Assembly: GCA_964580405.1 (NCBI GenBank)
Contig: CAZOKM010000029.1
Location: 1-17,156 of the forward strand
Direction of reading: 5' to 3'
DNA from: JAGTRI01 sp964580405
Lineage (GTDB): Archaea; Thermoproteota; Bathyarchaeia; Bathyarchaeales; DTEX01
Length of the DNA: 17,156 nucleotides
In this document: piece after piece, positions 1 through 7,842 of the stretch
Position numbering within the stretch: the first letter of the stretch is position 1
How the letters are laid out: each line of letters opens with the position of its first letter
The notes under the pieces: generated by a model
Databases searched by the model: none
What the model was told of the DNA's origin: nothing
Seen by the model: the letters and a program-made list of their open reading frames with translations, nothing else
Program-made: the position numbers and the translations under genes

Positions 1-870
1 GTACGAAGCCTGGTCGACCCTGCCCTCGCAGATCCAGTCCAAGTCTACCTTCTCCTTCCTCATCCTGCGGCAGAGTTCCACCGCCCTTTTCCTGTTCAAG
101 GTGAAGTTGTCGTCGACGAACATGACCTGCCTGTAACCCTCACTCGCCAAGAGGTGGAGCTCCTGCAAAACGTTGTCGACTGACCTTGCCCTCCAAACAC
201 CGTGGGCGATGCTAGAGCAGCAGCAGAAGCGGCACTTGAAGACGCACCCGCGCGACGAGAGGAAGCTGGCAAACTTTTTCGGAGCCACGTTAATGCCGAC
301 GGTCGTGTTGTGGTACTCGTTCTTTAAAAGACCGCGGTCGGGGAAGGGCAGCGAGTCAATGTCCTTTATCAGGGGTCTGTCAGGGTTCGAAACGATGCGG
401 TCTCTGTTTCTGTATGTTATGCCCAAGACGCCTTTGAGGCTGCTCTTTTCTTCAATTCGGTTCACGAGCTCGAGGCAGGTCTGCTCGCCCTCGCCCCTGA
501 CGACGACGTCCACGAATGGGTACTTCCTCAGAATCCTCTCCGCGTTGAACGTCGCGTGGTGGTTCCCGAAGACGACGACGAGGTTGGGGTTTGCCCTCTT
601 TGCCTCCTCAGCGATCCGGGGTCCTGTTAAGCTGGAGCTGACAAGCACAGACAACCCGAGGACGTCAGGGTCCTCCTTCTTGACCCAATCAACAACTCGC
701 TTAATTGAAATCCGTTCAGCCGCATGGTCCAGCACGGACGTCTCTACCCCGTTACTTTCCAGCGTAGAAGCTAAGTACAGAATCCCGAGGGGAGGACACG
801 CTGCGGTCATCGTCTTCTCGCCCTCCAGAAGAGACTCGTTTGGGCCAGGATTTACGAACGAAGCTTTCAT
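1..870 (-). CDS. Cobalamin-binding-domain radical SAM protein, 3'-truncated by window edge
   Basis: The minus-strand reading frame is open for 290 codons from ATG 868-870 to the window edge, so the C-terminal part is missing. Residues ~1-150 look like the Rossmann-type B12-binding domain of class B radical SAM proteins: PPLGILYLAS near residue 26, then FGNHHAT (101-107) and VVVRGEGEQT (122-131), the usual 'G-x-H-x-T ... RGEGE' pattern. The radical SAM core starts near residue 195. The 4Fe-4S/SAM motif is Cys209-x3-Cys213-x2-Cys216, followed by two more Cys (217, 218), and FVDDNFTL (251-258) matches the second strand region. Such proteins perform radical methylation, ring formation or other difficult C-C chemistry. 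The substrate cannot be told here, and no pathway partner is visible beside it. A weak GTGAG lies 9 nt before the ATG. The opposite-strand open frame (173-928) has no recognisable domain and is a shadow. Confidence 0.9.
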   Translation of the reverse strand, partial: MKASFVNPGPNESLLEGEKTMTAACPPLGILYLASTLESNGVETSVLDHAAERISIKRVVDWVKKEDPDVLGLSVLVSSSLTGPRIAEEAKRANPNLVVVFGNHHATFNAERILRKYPFVDVVVRGEGEQTCLELVNRIEEKSSLKGVLGITYRNRDRIVSNPDRPLIKDIDSLPFPDRGLLKNEYHNTTVGINVAPKKFASFLSSRGCVFKCRFCCCSSIAHGVWRARSVDNVLQELHLLASEGYRQVMFVDDNFTLNRKRAVELCRRMRKEKVDLDWICEGRVDQASY

Positions 871-921
871 GGCTACAAGCTCACGAGAACCCTTTATTTT
901 CCTTTATTCTATTATGGAGCA

Positions 922-930
922 CGTATAAAA
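922..930 (-). promoter_or_regulatory. TATA-like box for the radical SAM gene
   Basis: Read on the minus strand this is TTTTATACG, about 52-60 nt before the ATG at 870. A start of transcription ~25 nt downstream would give a leader of roughly 30 nt. The assignment rests on sequence and spacing only. Confidence 0.4.
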
Positions 931-944
931 TCTTCTTTCAAACC

Positions 945-957
945 ATGGCTTTGCCAT
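945..957. repeat. Short inverted repeat upstream of the radical SAM promoter
   Basis: ATGGC-TTT-GCCAT is a perfect 5-bp-arm palindrome just upstream (in the minus-strand sense) of the TATA-like box at 922-930. It could be an activator or repressor site, but an arm of 5 bp is short enough to occur by chance. Confidence 0.25.
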
Positions 958-1022
958 TAATCGAGACAGAACATTTCGGATTCTACTCGAACGGACACGT
1001 CAACGATGCCTATCACTGTTCA

Positions 1023-1037
1023 CAAAAAATGAAGAAT
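1023..1037 (-). terminator. Weak T-run terminator after the M28-like/FtsX-transporter operon
   Basis: Read on the minus strand the sequence is a CTTCATTTTTTG-type pyrimidine-rich run about 20-30 nt after the stop codon at 1056-1058. Archaeal termination often needs only a T-run, and no hairpin is visible. Confidence 0.3.
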
Positions 1038-1055
1038 ATGGTTTAAACTACACGT

Positions 1056-3017
1056 TTAGTAGGGCAGCAGCCAAGTTGATTTGTTCAGTAGGGTGAGTAT
1101 CGTGAGAACGGTTGAGACGACGCCGTCACCAATTAAGAAGCCAATGGTTATGAACCCTTTGTTTGAGTCCCAGAAGTTGCGCCCCACCGTCTTCCCTATT
1201 ATGTGGGAAATCAGCGAACCGATGAAAATAGCCAGCATGAAGGGCATTGGAGCTGAGGTTGGAGTCGTAGCGCTCAACATGACTACTGCGAAGTATGGTT
1301 TGTGGAAGACGAAGTCTGTGATGAGGTAGAGAACCGTGGATATGCCGAAGCCAGTCACCATGAAGTAGGGGACCTGAAGCTTCGCGAAGCTAAGGTCAAG
1401 CGTGAACTTCGGCCCGAAGAGGTTACCCGTCCACAGCCACGACTGCCAGCGCCAGAAATTCATCGCCTCCACCAGCCAGCCTGTGATCGTGTAGGTGTAC
1501 GCGTACCCCGGAATCGGGTTTAGGCGCCAGAAGACCGAGACGAAGATTAGGCTTCCAACGAGTCCCAGAACAATCAGGAGGAAGTACACTTTGGTGTATT
1601 CCTTCACGTCCTCCTCAACCATCGAGGCCATGAGAAGCTGCTGAGTCACGCCGGAGCCGCCTAGGAATAGGAACATTTCCTGCGGCAAGAACCATATGTC
1701 CAGTCCTTTGTATCCACTGTAGTAAATCATCGTTTCCCTTAAGTAGGGAACTCCCGCGCTAAACGTGACACCCGCTGAACGGGTCTGCACAAGGGTCATC
1801 ACGAAGGAAAAGCCCAGCGTGAAGATAATTAAAAGCCAAAGCGGAAACCCGGGGACTAGAAGCATTGTTAGAATGACGGCGGAGCCTGCTGTTGCTAAAT
1901 AAATCAGTATCAGGTTTCTGCCGTTAAGCCACCACTCGGTTTCTCCGCCGAAGCTTCGTCCAATGCCCTTGAAGGCTTTGATGACTGACTTGTACCTGAC
2001 GAGGAGCGGTATCGTGGCTATGGCTATGCCCCATCCGATTGCGAAGCTGTTCCAGAAGTACAGCGAAGACATGTTAGTCATCCATAGGTAGCCGAGGTTC
2101 GGAGCCCACTTGCTTTCCGCTGGCCAGAGATTGTTCAACGTGATGTAGGGGTTGCCCCCGAAGTATATTGCCATCGACAATATCAGCAGCGCCGCAGTAT
2201 ATTCTAGGGGTAGGATGAAGCCGTAAAGATAGTTCGTGATGTCCAAAGTGAAGGAGAAGGAAGCCCCGTGAAGCGAGTTTTCGACGATGGATGTCAAATC
2301 TATTGGGTAACGCGGAACTAATGGAATCCCTAGTATCGACGTCAACCCGTTTGACGCAAAACCATAAAGCACCCCCCCTGTAATCGCCAACGCAATGACG
2401 CGTATGTTGTTCAGCTCCCTTTCACCGAACGACCTCATCGTTCTAGCGTCCCACGTCGCCGTGGGGAAGCTCAGCTTCTCTTCCTTGACGTACAGGCTGT
2501 AAGCCAGAAGCCCTAACGTATAATTCGCCACGGCGGAAAGCAGAACTGGGACGCAGACGCTGGCAAGAATTGGGAGCCCCCACGCTGGGTCAAAAAACGT
2601 CCGGGACAACATGACCCTTTGGGCGTCCTCTCCTATGGGGGAGAAGAAAGCAGGAACCGCAGATTGAACTCCGTAAATTTTGGCTATCTCGGAGTTCGCG
2701 AAGTACTGGTTGCGCAATAAGTAGGCGAAGTAGTAGCCGGTGTTCATTAAGCCGATTGACTCGACGATTCTGATAATGAAGATTTCCTTACTGGTAAGGG
2801 ACGACCCCCAAAGCCTCGTTATCCCCACCCACAGCAGCACGACGGTCCAGCTCATCATCCCCCCCCAGAACGGAAGCCCCCAAAGCCCGTTCACGAGCCA
2901 GTTGTACACGATGGCGGGCTGTATAACGAAAATGATGAAAACGAAGGCAAGCATTGTACGCCATGTCAAGCCTTTCTGGGGTCTACCCGTGGCTGTTATG
3001 CTGCTTTGCTTTTCCAT
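1056..3017 (-). CDS. Polytopic membrane protein, DUF6785/DUF6784-like (distant OPT-like transporter)
   Basis: The product is 653 residues, very hydrophobic, with more than ten likely transmembrane segments. A conserved block after the first group of helices, YVKEEKLSFP (176-185), matches the '(W)VE-x-E-x-LPFP' signature that I associate with DUF6785 proteins. The C-terminal ~110 residues (GRNFWDSNKGF, then a final helical hairpin) match the DUF6784 layout. I recall these families as uncharacterised membrane proteins resembling oligopeptide (OPT) transporters; that functional link is inference. The ATG (3015-3017) lies inside the last codons of the upstream M28-like/FtsX gene, a 22-nt overlap in a different frame, so the two are almost surely co-transcribed and translationally coupled. 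No separate promoter or ribosome site is needed. A divergent gene at 7843-9858 encodes a second member of the same family. The substrate is unknown; peptides are a guess from context. Confidence 0.8.
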   Translation of the reverse strand: MEKQSSITATGRPQKGLTWRTMLAFVFIIFVIQPAIVYNWLVNGLWGLPFWGGMMSWTVVLLWVGITRLWGSSLTSKEIFIIRIVESIGLMNTGYYFAYLLRNQYFANSEIAKIYGVQSAVPAFFSPIGEDAQRVMLSRTFFDPAWGLPILASVCVPVLLSAVANYTLGLLAYSLYVKEEKLSFPTATWDARTMRSFGERELNNIRVIALAITGGVLYGFASNGLTSILGIPLVPRYPIDLTSIVENSLHGASFSFTLDITNYLYGFILPLEYTAALLILSMAIYFGGNPYITLNNLWPAESKWAPNLGYLWMTNMSSLYFWNSFAIGWGIAIATIPLLVRYKSVIKAFKGIGRSFGGETEWWLNGRNLILIYLATAGSAVILTMLLVPGFPLWLLIIFTLGFSFVMTLVQTRSAGVTFSAGVPYLRETMIYYSGYKGLDIWFLPQEMFLFLGGSGVTQQLLMASMVEEDVKEYTKVYFLLIVLGLVGSLIFVSVFWRLNPIPGYAYTYTITGWLVEAMNFWRWQSWLWTGNLFGPKFTLDLSFAKLQVPYFMVTGFGISTVLYLITDFVFHKPYFAVVMLSATTPTSAPMPFMLAIFIGSLISHIIGKTVGRNFWDSNKGFITIGFLIGDGVVSTVLTILTLLNKSTWLLPY

Positions 3018-6000
3018 GTTGCTATCGCCTTTTCAATGTACTTCTTCTGTTCGTTCTGTTTGAGGGCTCTCCAGATGAGGAACTGCTTCCTAATTGTATC
3101 GAGTAATGCTTTATTGGTTGTAATCCAGAGGCTTTCGAGCCCTTCCAGCCTCTTAATCACAATTTCAAAACCAAATTTGTCGGGGGCGATCGACCTGCTG
3201 ATGATGGCGAAGTCCTGAATCACTCCTGCGTCGAATGGCGACAACTGGAGCCTTGCAGTCAGGGTTCCTTTATCTTCCTCTCGGCTCATCTCAACGGGCT
3301 TCAGAAGCATGAATAGCCCCGTCCGTTCAGTGGCTGAGGCTTCGAAGAACTCGGAGAGGAACCCCAAGACGCCTATGGATTCATCTGGCGCCGCGCTGAA
3401 TGGCAGACCTATGCTCCAAAGGTCGCCAACGGGTTTACTTCCGACCCTCCATTTTCTTAGAAGCGAGGGCGTCACCATCTTAGAAGCCTTGGAAACGGGG
3501 TAGACCGAGGACAACACGGTTGCCGCCATCATTATGCCCATTACGATAATGACTACCCCGGACGACACGTTAGGAATCAAATCCTTCGGGAAAACGTTCA
3601 AGTTCCATAACACGGCTGTCACACTAGCCCCAGTGAAGTACCCTAAAAAGCTCCCCAAGAAAGCGAGGGCGACGCTTTCCGTTATGAAGATCGTTCCAAT
3701 GTGGCGGGGAGACAAACCAATCGTGCTTAAAGTCCGAATCTCTCGTGTCCTTTCAAAAACAGAACTTAACATCATGGACAGCAGGGTGAGAGACGATAAG
3801 AACAGGGGGATGATCATGTTTTCTTCGCCGCGGAGCATGTAAATGTCCCTCGTGGTGATCTTCTGCGCATTGGCATTGCCCTCTATTCCGTAGGACACGT
3901 CAAACTGCTGCAGCGTGAGAACCATGTCGAAGGCGCGTGTTCCCAAGTCATCCATCGTTAACGTCGTCGAGTCCGAACTCAGAGCGATTACGTTGGGCTG
4001 GACGTTGAAATACTCTTTCGCGAAATCGTAGGGGATGATGATTATGCTCGAAAGACTAAGCGGCGAGGGTAGACCCCCCATTCCTGATGACAAGGGGTCT
4101 GGAGGCAAGATTGAGCTCGTGTCCAAGTCTTTTGACAAGAGAGCGTTAGCAATGTCCTCGTAAATGATGCACCTTACGGTCACTGTTACTCCCAAAAGAT
4201 TGAGCCTTGTACCGTAAGTGACGTTGATGCCCAAGTCAGTACTCATTTCACTAGCAAGTGTGTCCGTGATGATGATGGAGTTTACCATTCCCGGTTCGAA
4301 GACATCTCCTTTACCTGGGACCCTTGCGCCTTCTAGGATTTTTGATTCTTCAGCAGTCATCGCTAGCATTCCTCTTACTGAAGAGGTGGTGGCATTCCAA
4401 ATAATGAACATGTTCTGCCCTGACGGATATATCCAAGCCCTTGGGTTCAATTGGAACTCAGATAATCCTTCTGAGGCAATATCATTTACCGCGTATAAAT
4501 AGAGTTCCGATATTGGGTTGCCTATGTTCGCGGCTGGAGGAATGGGTCTTTTCAGAAGTAAACCTGTGTAGGTGGCAGTGCCCACTGATGTCGTATGTGG
4601 CTGGACCATGACTCCCATCGTCGTGAACAACGTCATTGCTGAGACCGTAATGATGATTGTCGTGAGAGTCAGTGCCGTTCGCATGGGTCTTTTCTTAAGG
4701 TTCTCAACCCCCATGGAAAGGGACGACATGATGAGACTTCCTCTCTCAATGTCTGATCGGTGGGAACCGAGAACTGACCGGCTTATTGAACTTATTGCGG
4801 AGTTAAACTCGTCTAGAACAATGTAAAGTAGTAGAAAAGAGAAGAGGATTACAGCGAGTCCGTCAATAAGCATCCAGACGTTTGAGGCTATCACGTAACC
4901 GGGATGAACTTGACTTAATGCAACGTTTGTTACGACGAAGAGCACCACAATTGACAGCATCCTCTTTATCCCAGTTTGTCTGCTGAAAGCCAGCCTTCCC
5001 ATGAAGACTACGAAGACAGCTGACAGGAAGAAGAAGAACGTCGCCGTGTTTACGACGTCGTAAATCAGGCTAAAGGACGAAACGTAAGTGTTTGCAGCGT
5101 ACAGCCAATAAGCGATGGAGTAAGAGTAATATTTTCCGTTTTCATCGCTTTGGTGAGCTTCATCGGCCAACTGTTTTAAATGATACATTCCATCGAGATA
5201 CAGAACCAGCTTAGCGTTGGCTGACATTTTAGACTCGAGGAAGCCGCCCCTTTGGTCCGCCAGATAATATAGGTTTTCCGCGGCATCAAATATGGTTAAC
5301 ACACTCGTTTTTCCTTTTTCCATCGTGTATCCTTGCCCGCCGAGAGCCTCAGAAGAAGCATTGTTTAACACTGAGACCACCGTTGATCCGTACCTAATGA
5401 GTATCTCCACGGTTGTTCCTGGCTTAGTAAAAACCATGGCTTCAGGCGAAAACTCCAAAACGTCTCTCCAGACAAGATAACTGTGCGAAACGAAGTTGAG
5501 GATGTCAATGGTAAGCCCCTGCGGAGTTCCCATGGTCCACAGGTTCAGAAAACCCACAATAGCAATGGCTGAAACATTAATAACGGGAACATAGCGGAAT
5601 CCGTGCGCGGAATTGTCTGAGAAACTTCTCGCGAGTCTGCCGGTGCTCATTAAATATGTTAGCCCAGTGGCTCCCGGAGTGGCGGTTGGGGCTGCAGCCG
5701 AGGAAGCAGCGCCGAAGAGAGTTCCTTGGCTGATCAACAACGTACCAAATGGACCTGTATCTGTGGCGCACACAACTTCGCCAGTGTCGGGGTCGAGAAC
5801 GTAGCCTTGAGCGTCAATGCCGCAACGAGGTCTAAGCCCCTTTATGACGACCTTACCTTCTTCATCTGGCTTCATGACAATGCTGAACCCGATTCCTGGA
5901 CTGAGAGCCATCGTCGAGACGATTCCGCCTGAAGTCTGCACAGGTGAAACAGTAAACACTCCCGCAATCACTCCTAAAACAAACGCGCTTCTTGCCGATC

Positions 6001-7672
6001 CTGTGCCTGTGGACGCGGAGAGTCCTGCAACGATTGTTCTCCCTGCGGAATTACTGGATGGTCCGACTGAAATGAAGAACAGCCCATTTTCGTTGGAATA
6101 CCCGTTAAAATAGTTCGACGTTTTATTGTATGTTGCCAATTGGAGGGTCACGTCGACCAACCCGTGGTCTGCGACTCCTGGCAAATCCGCTCTCCACGGA
6201 GACAACTGACCAAAATTTTCAAAGTAACTTGCGGAATTATAAATGACGGGCCACAGGAAGATTACTTGTTTTTCCAAGTTTTGCTGTTGTATGTTGGCAT
6301 AGGTGTCAAATGGAGTGTATTGGAGAATCCTGAAGGTGTCTGTCGTGACAAAAGCTAAGCCTCCTCCATAACAAGTTTCAGTGAAGACTTCTGCCTCGAA
6401 ATATTTTGGAAACGGTTCGAAGGGAACGTACCCTTGGATCCAGTTTGGATATGACCATTGTATTCCGTTAATGAAATGCGTCTCTTGGCCCAGTTGTTGC
6501 TCAAATTCGGGTAGCCATTGAACGAAAATGTCGTTTAGCCAAGTGGAATAATACCGGAGGAACTGTGCCGGTCTATCATACTGGTACATCGACCCTGTGG
6601 CATAAACCGCCGTAATGTCGCTGTCGCTTGCTAAGTCGAAAGTAAACATCATCTTTATTTTGGAACGCAATTCGCTGAAGTGGGTGTCCAAGTATTCCCT
6701 TGCACCAGTCATCCCTTGGTAGTGCCCTGCGAAGGCGACTAGCCAGACCGTCCTCTCGGGTCTGGACTGGGTGAGAAGCCTAGAAAGCTCAAGAAGGAAG
6801 GCAATGCCCATGGAGTCAGTCGCACCGGGAGCAAGCTGTGGCACGATAGACCACGAGTCGTAATACGCACCGATTACAACAACCTCGCTCTTCAAAGTGG
6901 GGTCGGATCCCTCAATGACAGCCACGAGGTTTGACACGGTTTTTTCTTCCCAAACCATGCGTGAGTCTACCCAAATTTTGGCCTCTCCCTGTTGGCTTAC
7001 GAGTTCTCTGAGCAGAGTAGCGTTCTCCCCTCTGACGTATAATCGCGGAAAATCGAGGGGGACGCTTAGCGTCTTTTGAACAGCTTCAACGCAAGTTGAA
7101 CTGTCCGGTTCAAGGAAAATTACTCCTTTAGCTCCGAAGGTTTCAGCGTTCTTCCAATACCACCTGTTATTGAAATCCATCAGAACAAAGGTTCCTTCAG
7201 TATTGAGGCCGTCAAAATCTTCAGGAAGACCCTGAGACACGTAAATTAGATTATCGCCCTCTTCGGGACTTTGATAAGGACAGGGATTAATTTGGTTCGG
7301 CCAAAGAGGGTAAACCTCCATCTCGTATAGGGTTCCGTTAGGCAACTGAACCTTCAAAGTCGCCTTCTCGACAATAGGGGTCACGACGCTAAAATTTTCA
7401 GACGTTACGGTTAATCCGAGAGACTCCCAGTAGCTCGTGATATAATCAGCGGCATCGTAAAAGCCGTCATACCCCGTGACGCGTGAACCAAAACTTGTTA
7501 ACGTCTGAATGTGTTGTAGAATATTATTAAAATTTAGTTCAGCAAGCTCGTTTACCCCAGTCTGCTGTACCGAGGAAGTTGACAAAGTTTGCCCTACTGT
7601 CCAAGTCTGAGAAACAACAATCAATAATAATAGAACAATCAATGAACATCGGAGAAGAATTTTCCGAACCAT
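2996..7672 (-). CDS. M28-peptidase-like ectodomain fused to FtsX/MacB-type permease
   Basis: 1558 residues from the ATG at 7670-7672. An in-frame GTG one codon earlier is possible, but the GGTG of CAGGTGATGTG lies 5 nt before the ATG and only 2 nt before the GTG. Numbering below counts from that GTG; subtract 1 for the ATG. Residues 8-24 form a signal or anchor helix. Residues ~45-350 are an M28-type domain with a PA-like insert (~105-240). GAYYDS (269-274), PGATDS (283-288) and VAFAGHYQG (313-321) align with GAHYDS, PGADDN and VAFGGEEQG of active aminopeptidases. Asp287 and Asp347 remain, but the metal-binding His is Tyr271 and the Glu-Glu pair is His318-Tyr319, so ordinary peptidase activity is doubtful. 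Residues ~530-690 are rich in Gly, Ala, Ser and Thr. Three helices follow (~872-952). An FtsX unit comes next: helix ~1000-1022, ectodomain to ~1286, helices ~1287-1305, 1328-1352 and 1372-1395. A ~150-residue cytoplasmic tail ends the chain. No ABC ATPase partner is encoded in this window. Confidence 0.85.
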   Translation of the reverse strand: MVRKILLRCSLIVLLLLIVVSQTWTVGQTLSTSSVQQTGVNELAELNFNNILQHIQTLTSFGSRVTGYDGFYDAADYITSYWESLGLTVTSENFSVVTPIVEKATLKVQLPNGTLYEMEVYPLWPNQINPCPYQSPEEGDNLIYVSQGLPEDFDGLNTEGTFVLMDFNNRWYWKNAETFGAKGVIFLEPDSSTCVEAVQKTLSVPLDFPRLYVRGENATLLRELVSQQGEAKIWVDSRMVWEEKTVSNLVAVIEGSDPTLKSEVVVIGAYYDSWSIVPQLAPGATDSMGIAFLLELSRLLTQSRPERTVWLVAFAGHYQGMTGAREYLDTHFSELRSKIKMMFTFDLASDSDITAVYATGSMYQYDRPAQFLRYYSTWLNDIFVQWLPEFEQQLGQETHFINGIQWSYPNWIQGYVPFEPFPKYFEAEVFTETCYGGGLAFVTTDTFRILQYTPFDTYANIQQQNLEKQVIFLWPVIYNSASYFENFGQLSPWRADLPGVADHGLVDVTLQLATYNKTSNYFNGYSNENGLFFISVGPSSNSAGRTIVAGLSASTGTGSARSAFVLGVIAGVFTVSPVQTSGGIVSTMALSPGIGFSIVMKPDEEGKVVIKGLRPRCGIDAQGYVLDPDTGEVVCATDTGPFGTLLISQGTLFGAASSAAAPTATPGATGLTYLMSTGRLARSFSDNSAHGFRYVPVINVSAIAIVGFLNLWTMGTPQGLTIDILNFVSHSYLVWRDVLEFSPEAMVFTKPGTTVEILIRYGSTVVSVLNNASSEALGGQGYTMEKGKTSVLTIFDAAENLYYLADQRGGFLESKMSANAKLVLYLDGMYHLKQLADEAHQSDENGKYYSYSIAYWLYAANTYVSSFSLIYDVVNTATFFFFLSAVFVVFMGRLAFSRQTGIKRMLSIVVLFVVTNVALSQVHPGYVIASNVWMLIDGLAVILFSFLLLYIVLDEFNSAISSISRSVLGSHRSDIERGSLIMSSLSMGVENLKKRPMRTALTLTTIIITVSAMTLFTTMGVMVQPHTTSVGTATYTGLLLKRPIPPAANIGNPISELYLYAVNDIASEGLSEFQLNPRAWIYPSGQNMFIIWNATTSSVRGMLAMTAEESKILEGARVPGKGDVFEPGMVNSIIITDTLASEMSTDLGINVTYGTRLNLLGVTVTVRCIIYEDIANALLSKDLDTSSILPPDPLSSGMGGLPSPLSLSSIIIIPYDFAKEYFNVQPNVIALSSDSTTLTMDDLGTRAFDMVLTLQQFDVSYGIEGNANAQKITTRDIYMLRGEENMIIPLFLSSLTLLSMMLSSVFERTREIRTLSTIGLSPRHIGTIFITESVALAFLGSFLGYFTGASVTAVLWNLNVFPKDLIPNVSSGVVIIVMGIMMAATVLSSVYPVSKASKMVTPSLLRKWRVGSKPVGDLWSIGLPFSAAPDESIGVLGFLSEFFEASATERTGLFMLLKPVEMSREEDKGTLTARLQLSPFDAGVIQDFAIISRSIAPDKFGFEIVIKRLEGLESLWITTNKALLDTIRKQFLIWRALKQNEQKKYIEKAIATWKSKAA

Positions 7673-7710
7673 CACATCACCTGATTATTTTCCTCTCCGG
7701 AAAGTCGGTG

Positions 7711-7718
7711 TATTATAC
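7711..7718 (-). promoter_or_regulatory. Candidate TATA box for the M28-like/FtsX operon
   Basis: The minus strand reads CGTATAATACA here, ~40-47 nt before the ATG at 7672. This would give a leader of about 18 nt carrying the CAGGTGATG ribosome site. Another A/T-rich stretch near 7745-7760 is an alternative. Confidence 0.4.
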
Positions 7719-7788
7719 GAGCATCGTTCCGTTAATAAGACTTTTGCATTTTTATGCCATTATTGTGTTATCAAAGCTAGACGGTTAA

Positions 7789-7798
7789 TTTTATATAC
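7789..7798 (+). promoter_or_regulatory. TATA box for the second DUF6785-like transporter gene
   Basis: TTTTATATAC is a near-consensus archaeal TATA box 45-54 nt before the ATG at 7843. Transcription should begin near 7816-7822, giving a ~25-nt leader that includes GTGA at 7833-7836 as the ribosome site. It shares the 170-bp divergent intergenic region with the promoter of the M28-like/FtsX operon. Confidence 0.65.
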
Positions 7799-7842
7799 AA
7801 ATAGAGAAGAGCTATTACTTACAAAATCAGAAGTGAAAGAAA

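Noticed and set aside
173..928. 251-codon plus-strand open frame
   Set aside because: It lies opposite the radical SAM gene, whose B12-domain and CxxxCxxC motifs are clear. The plus-strand product has no recognisable domain and low-complexity Ser/Thr/Arg composition typical of an antisense shadow.
942..1046. Possible small gene or tRNA-like segment between the radical SAM and transporter genes
   Set aside because: A 33-codon frame is open and a TTCGAGT string occurs on the minus strand, but no cloverleaf can be formed, no ribosome site is present, and no known small protein is recognised.
4218..6358. Several 60-100-codon plus-strand frames opposite the M28-like/FtsX gene
   Set aside because: They are antisense shadows of a continuous 1558-codon gene with clear signal segment, M28-like and FtsX domains.
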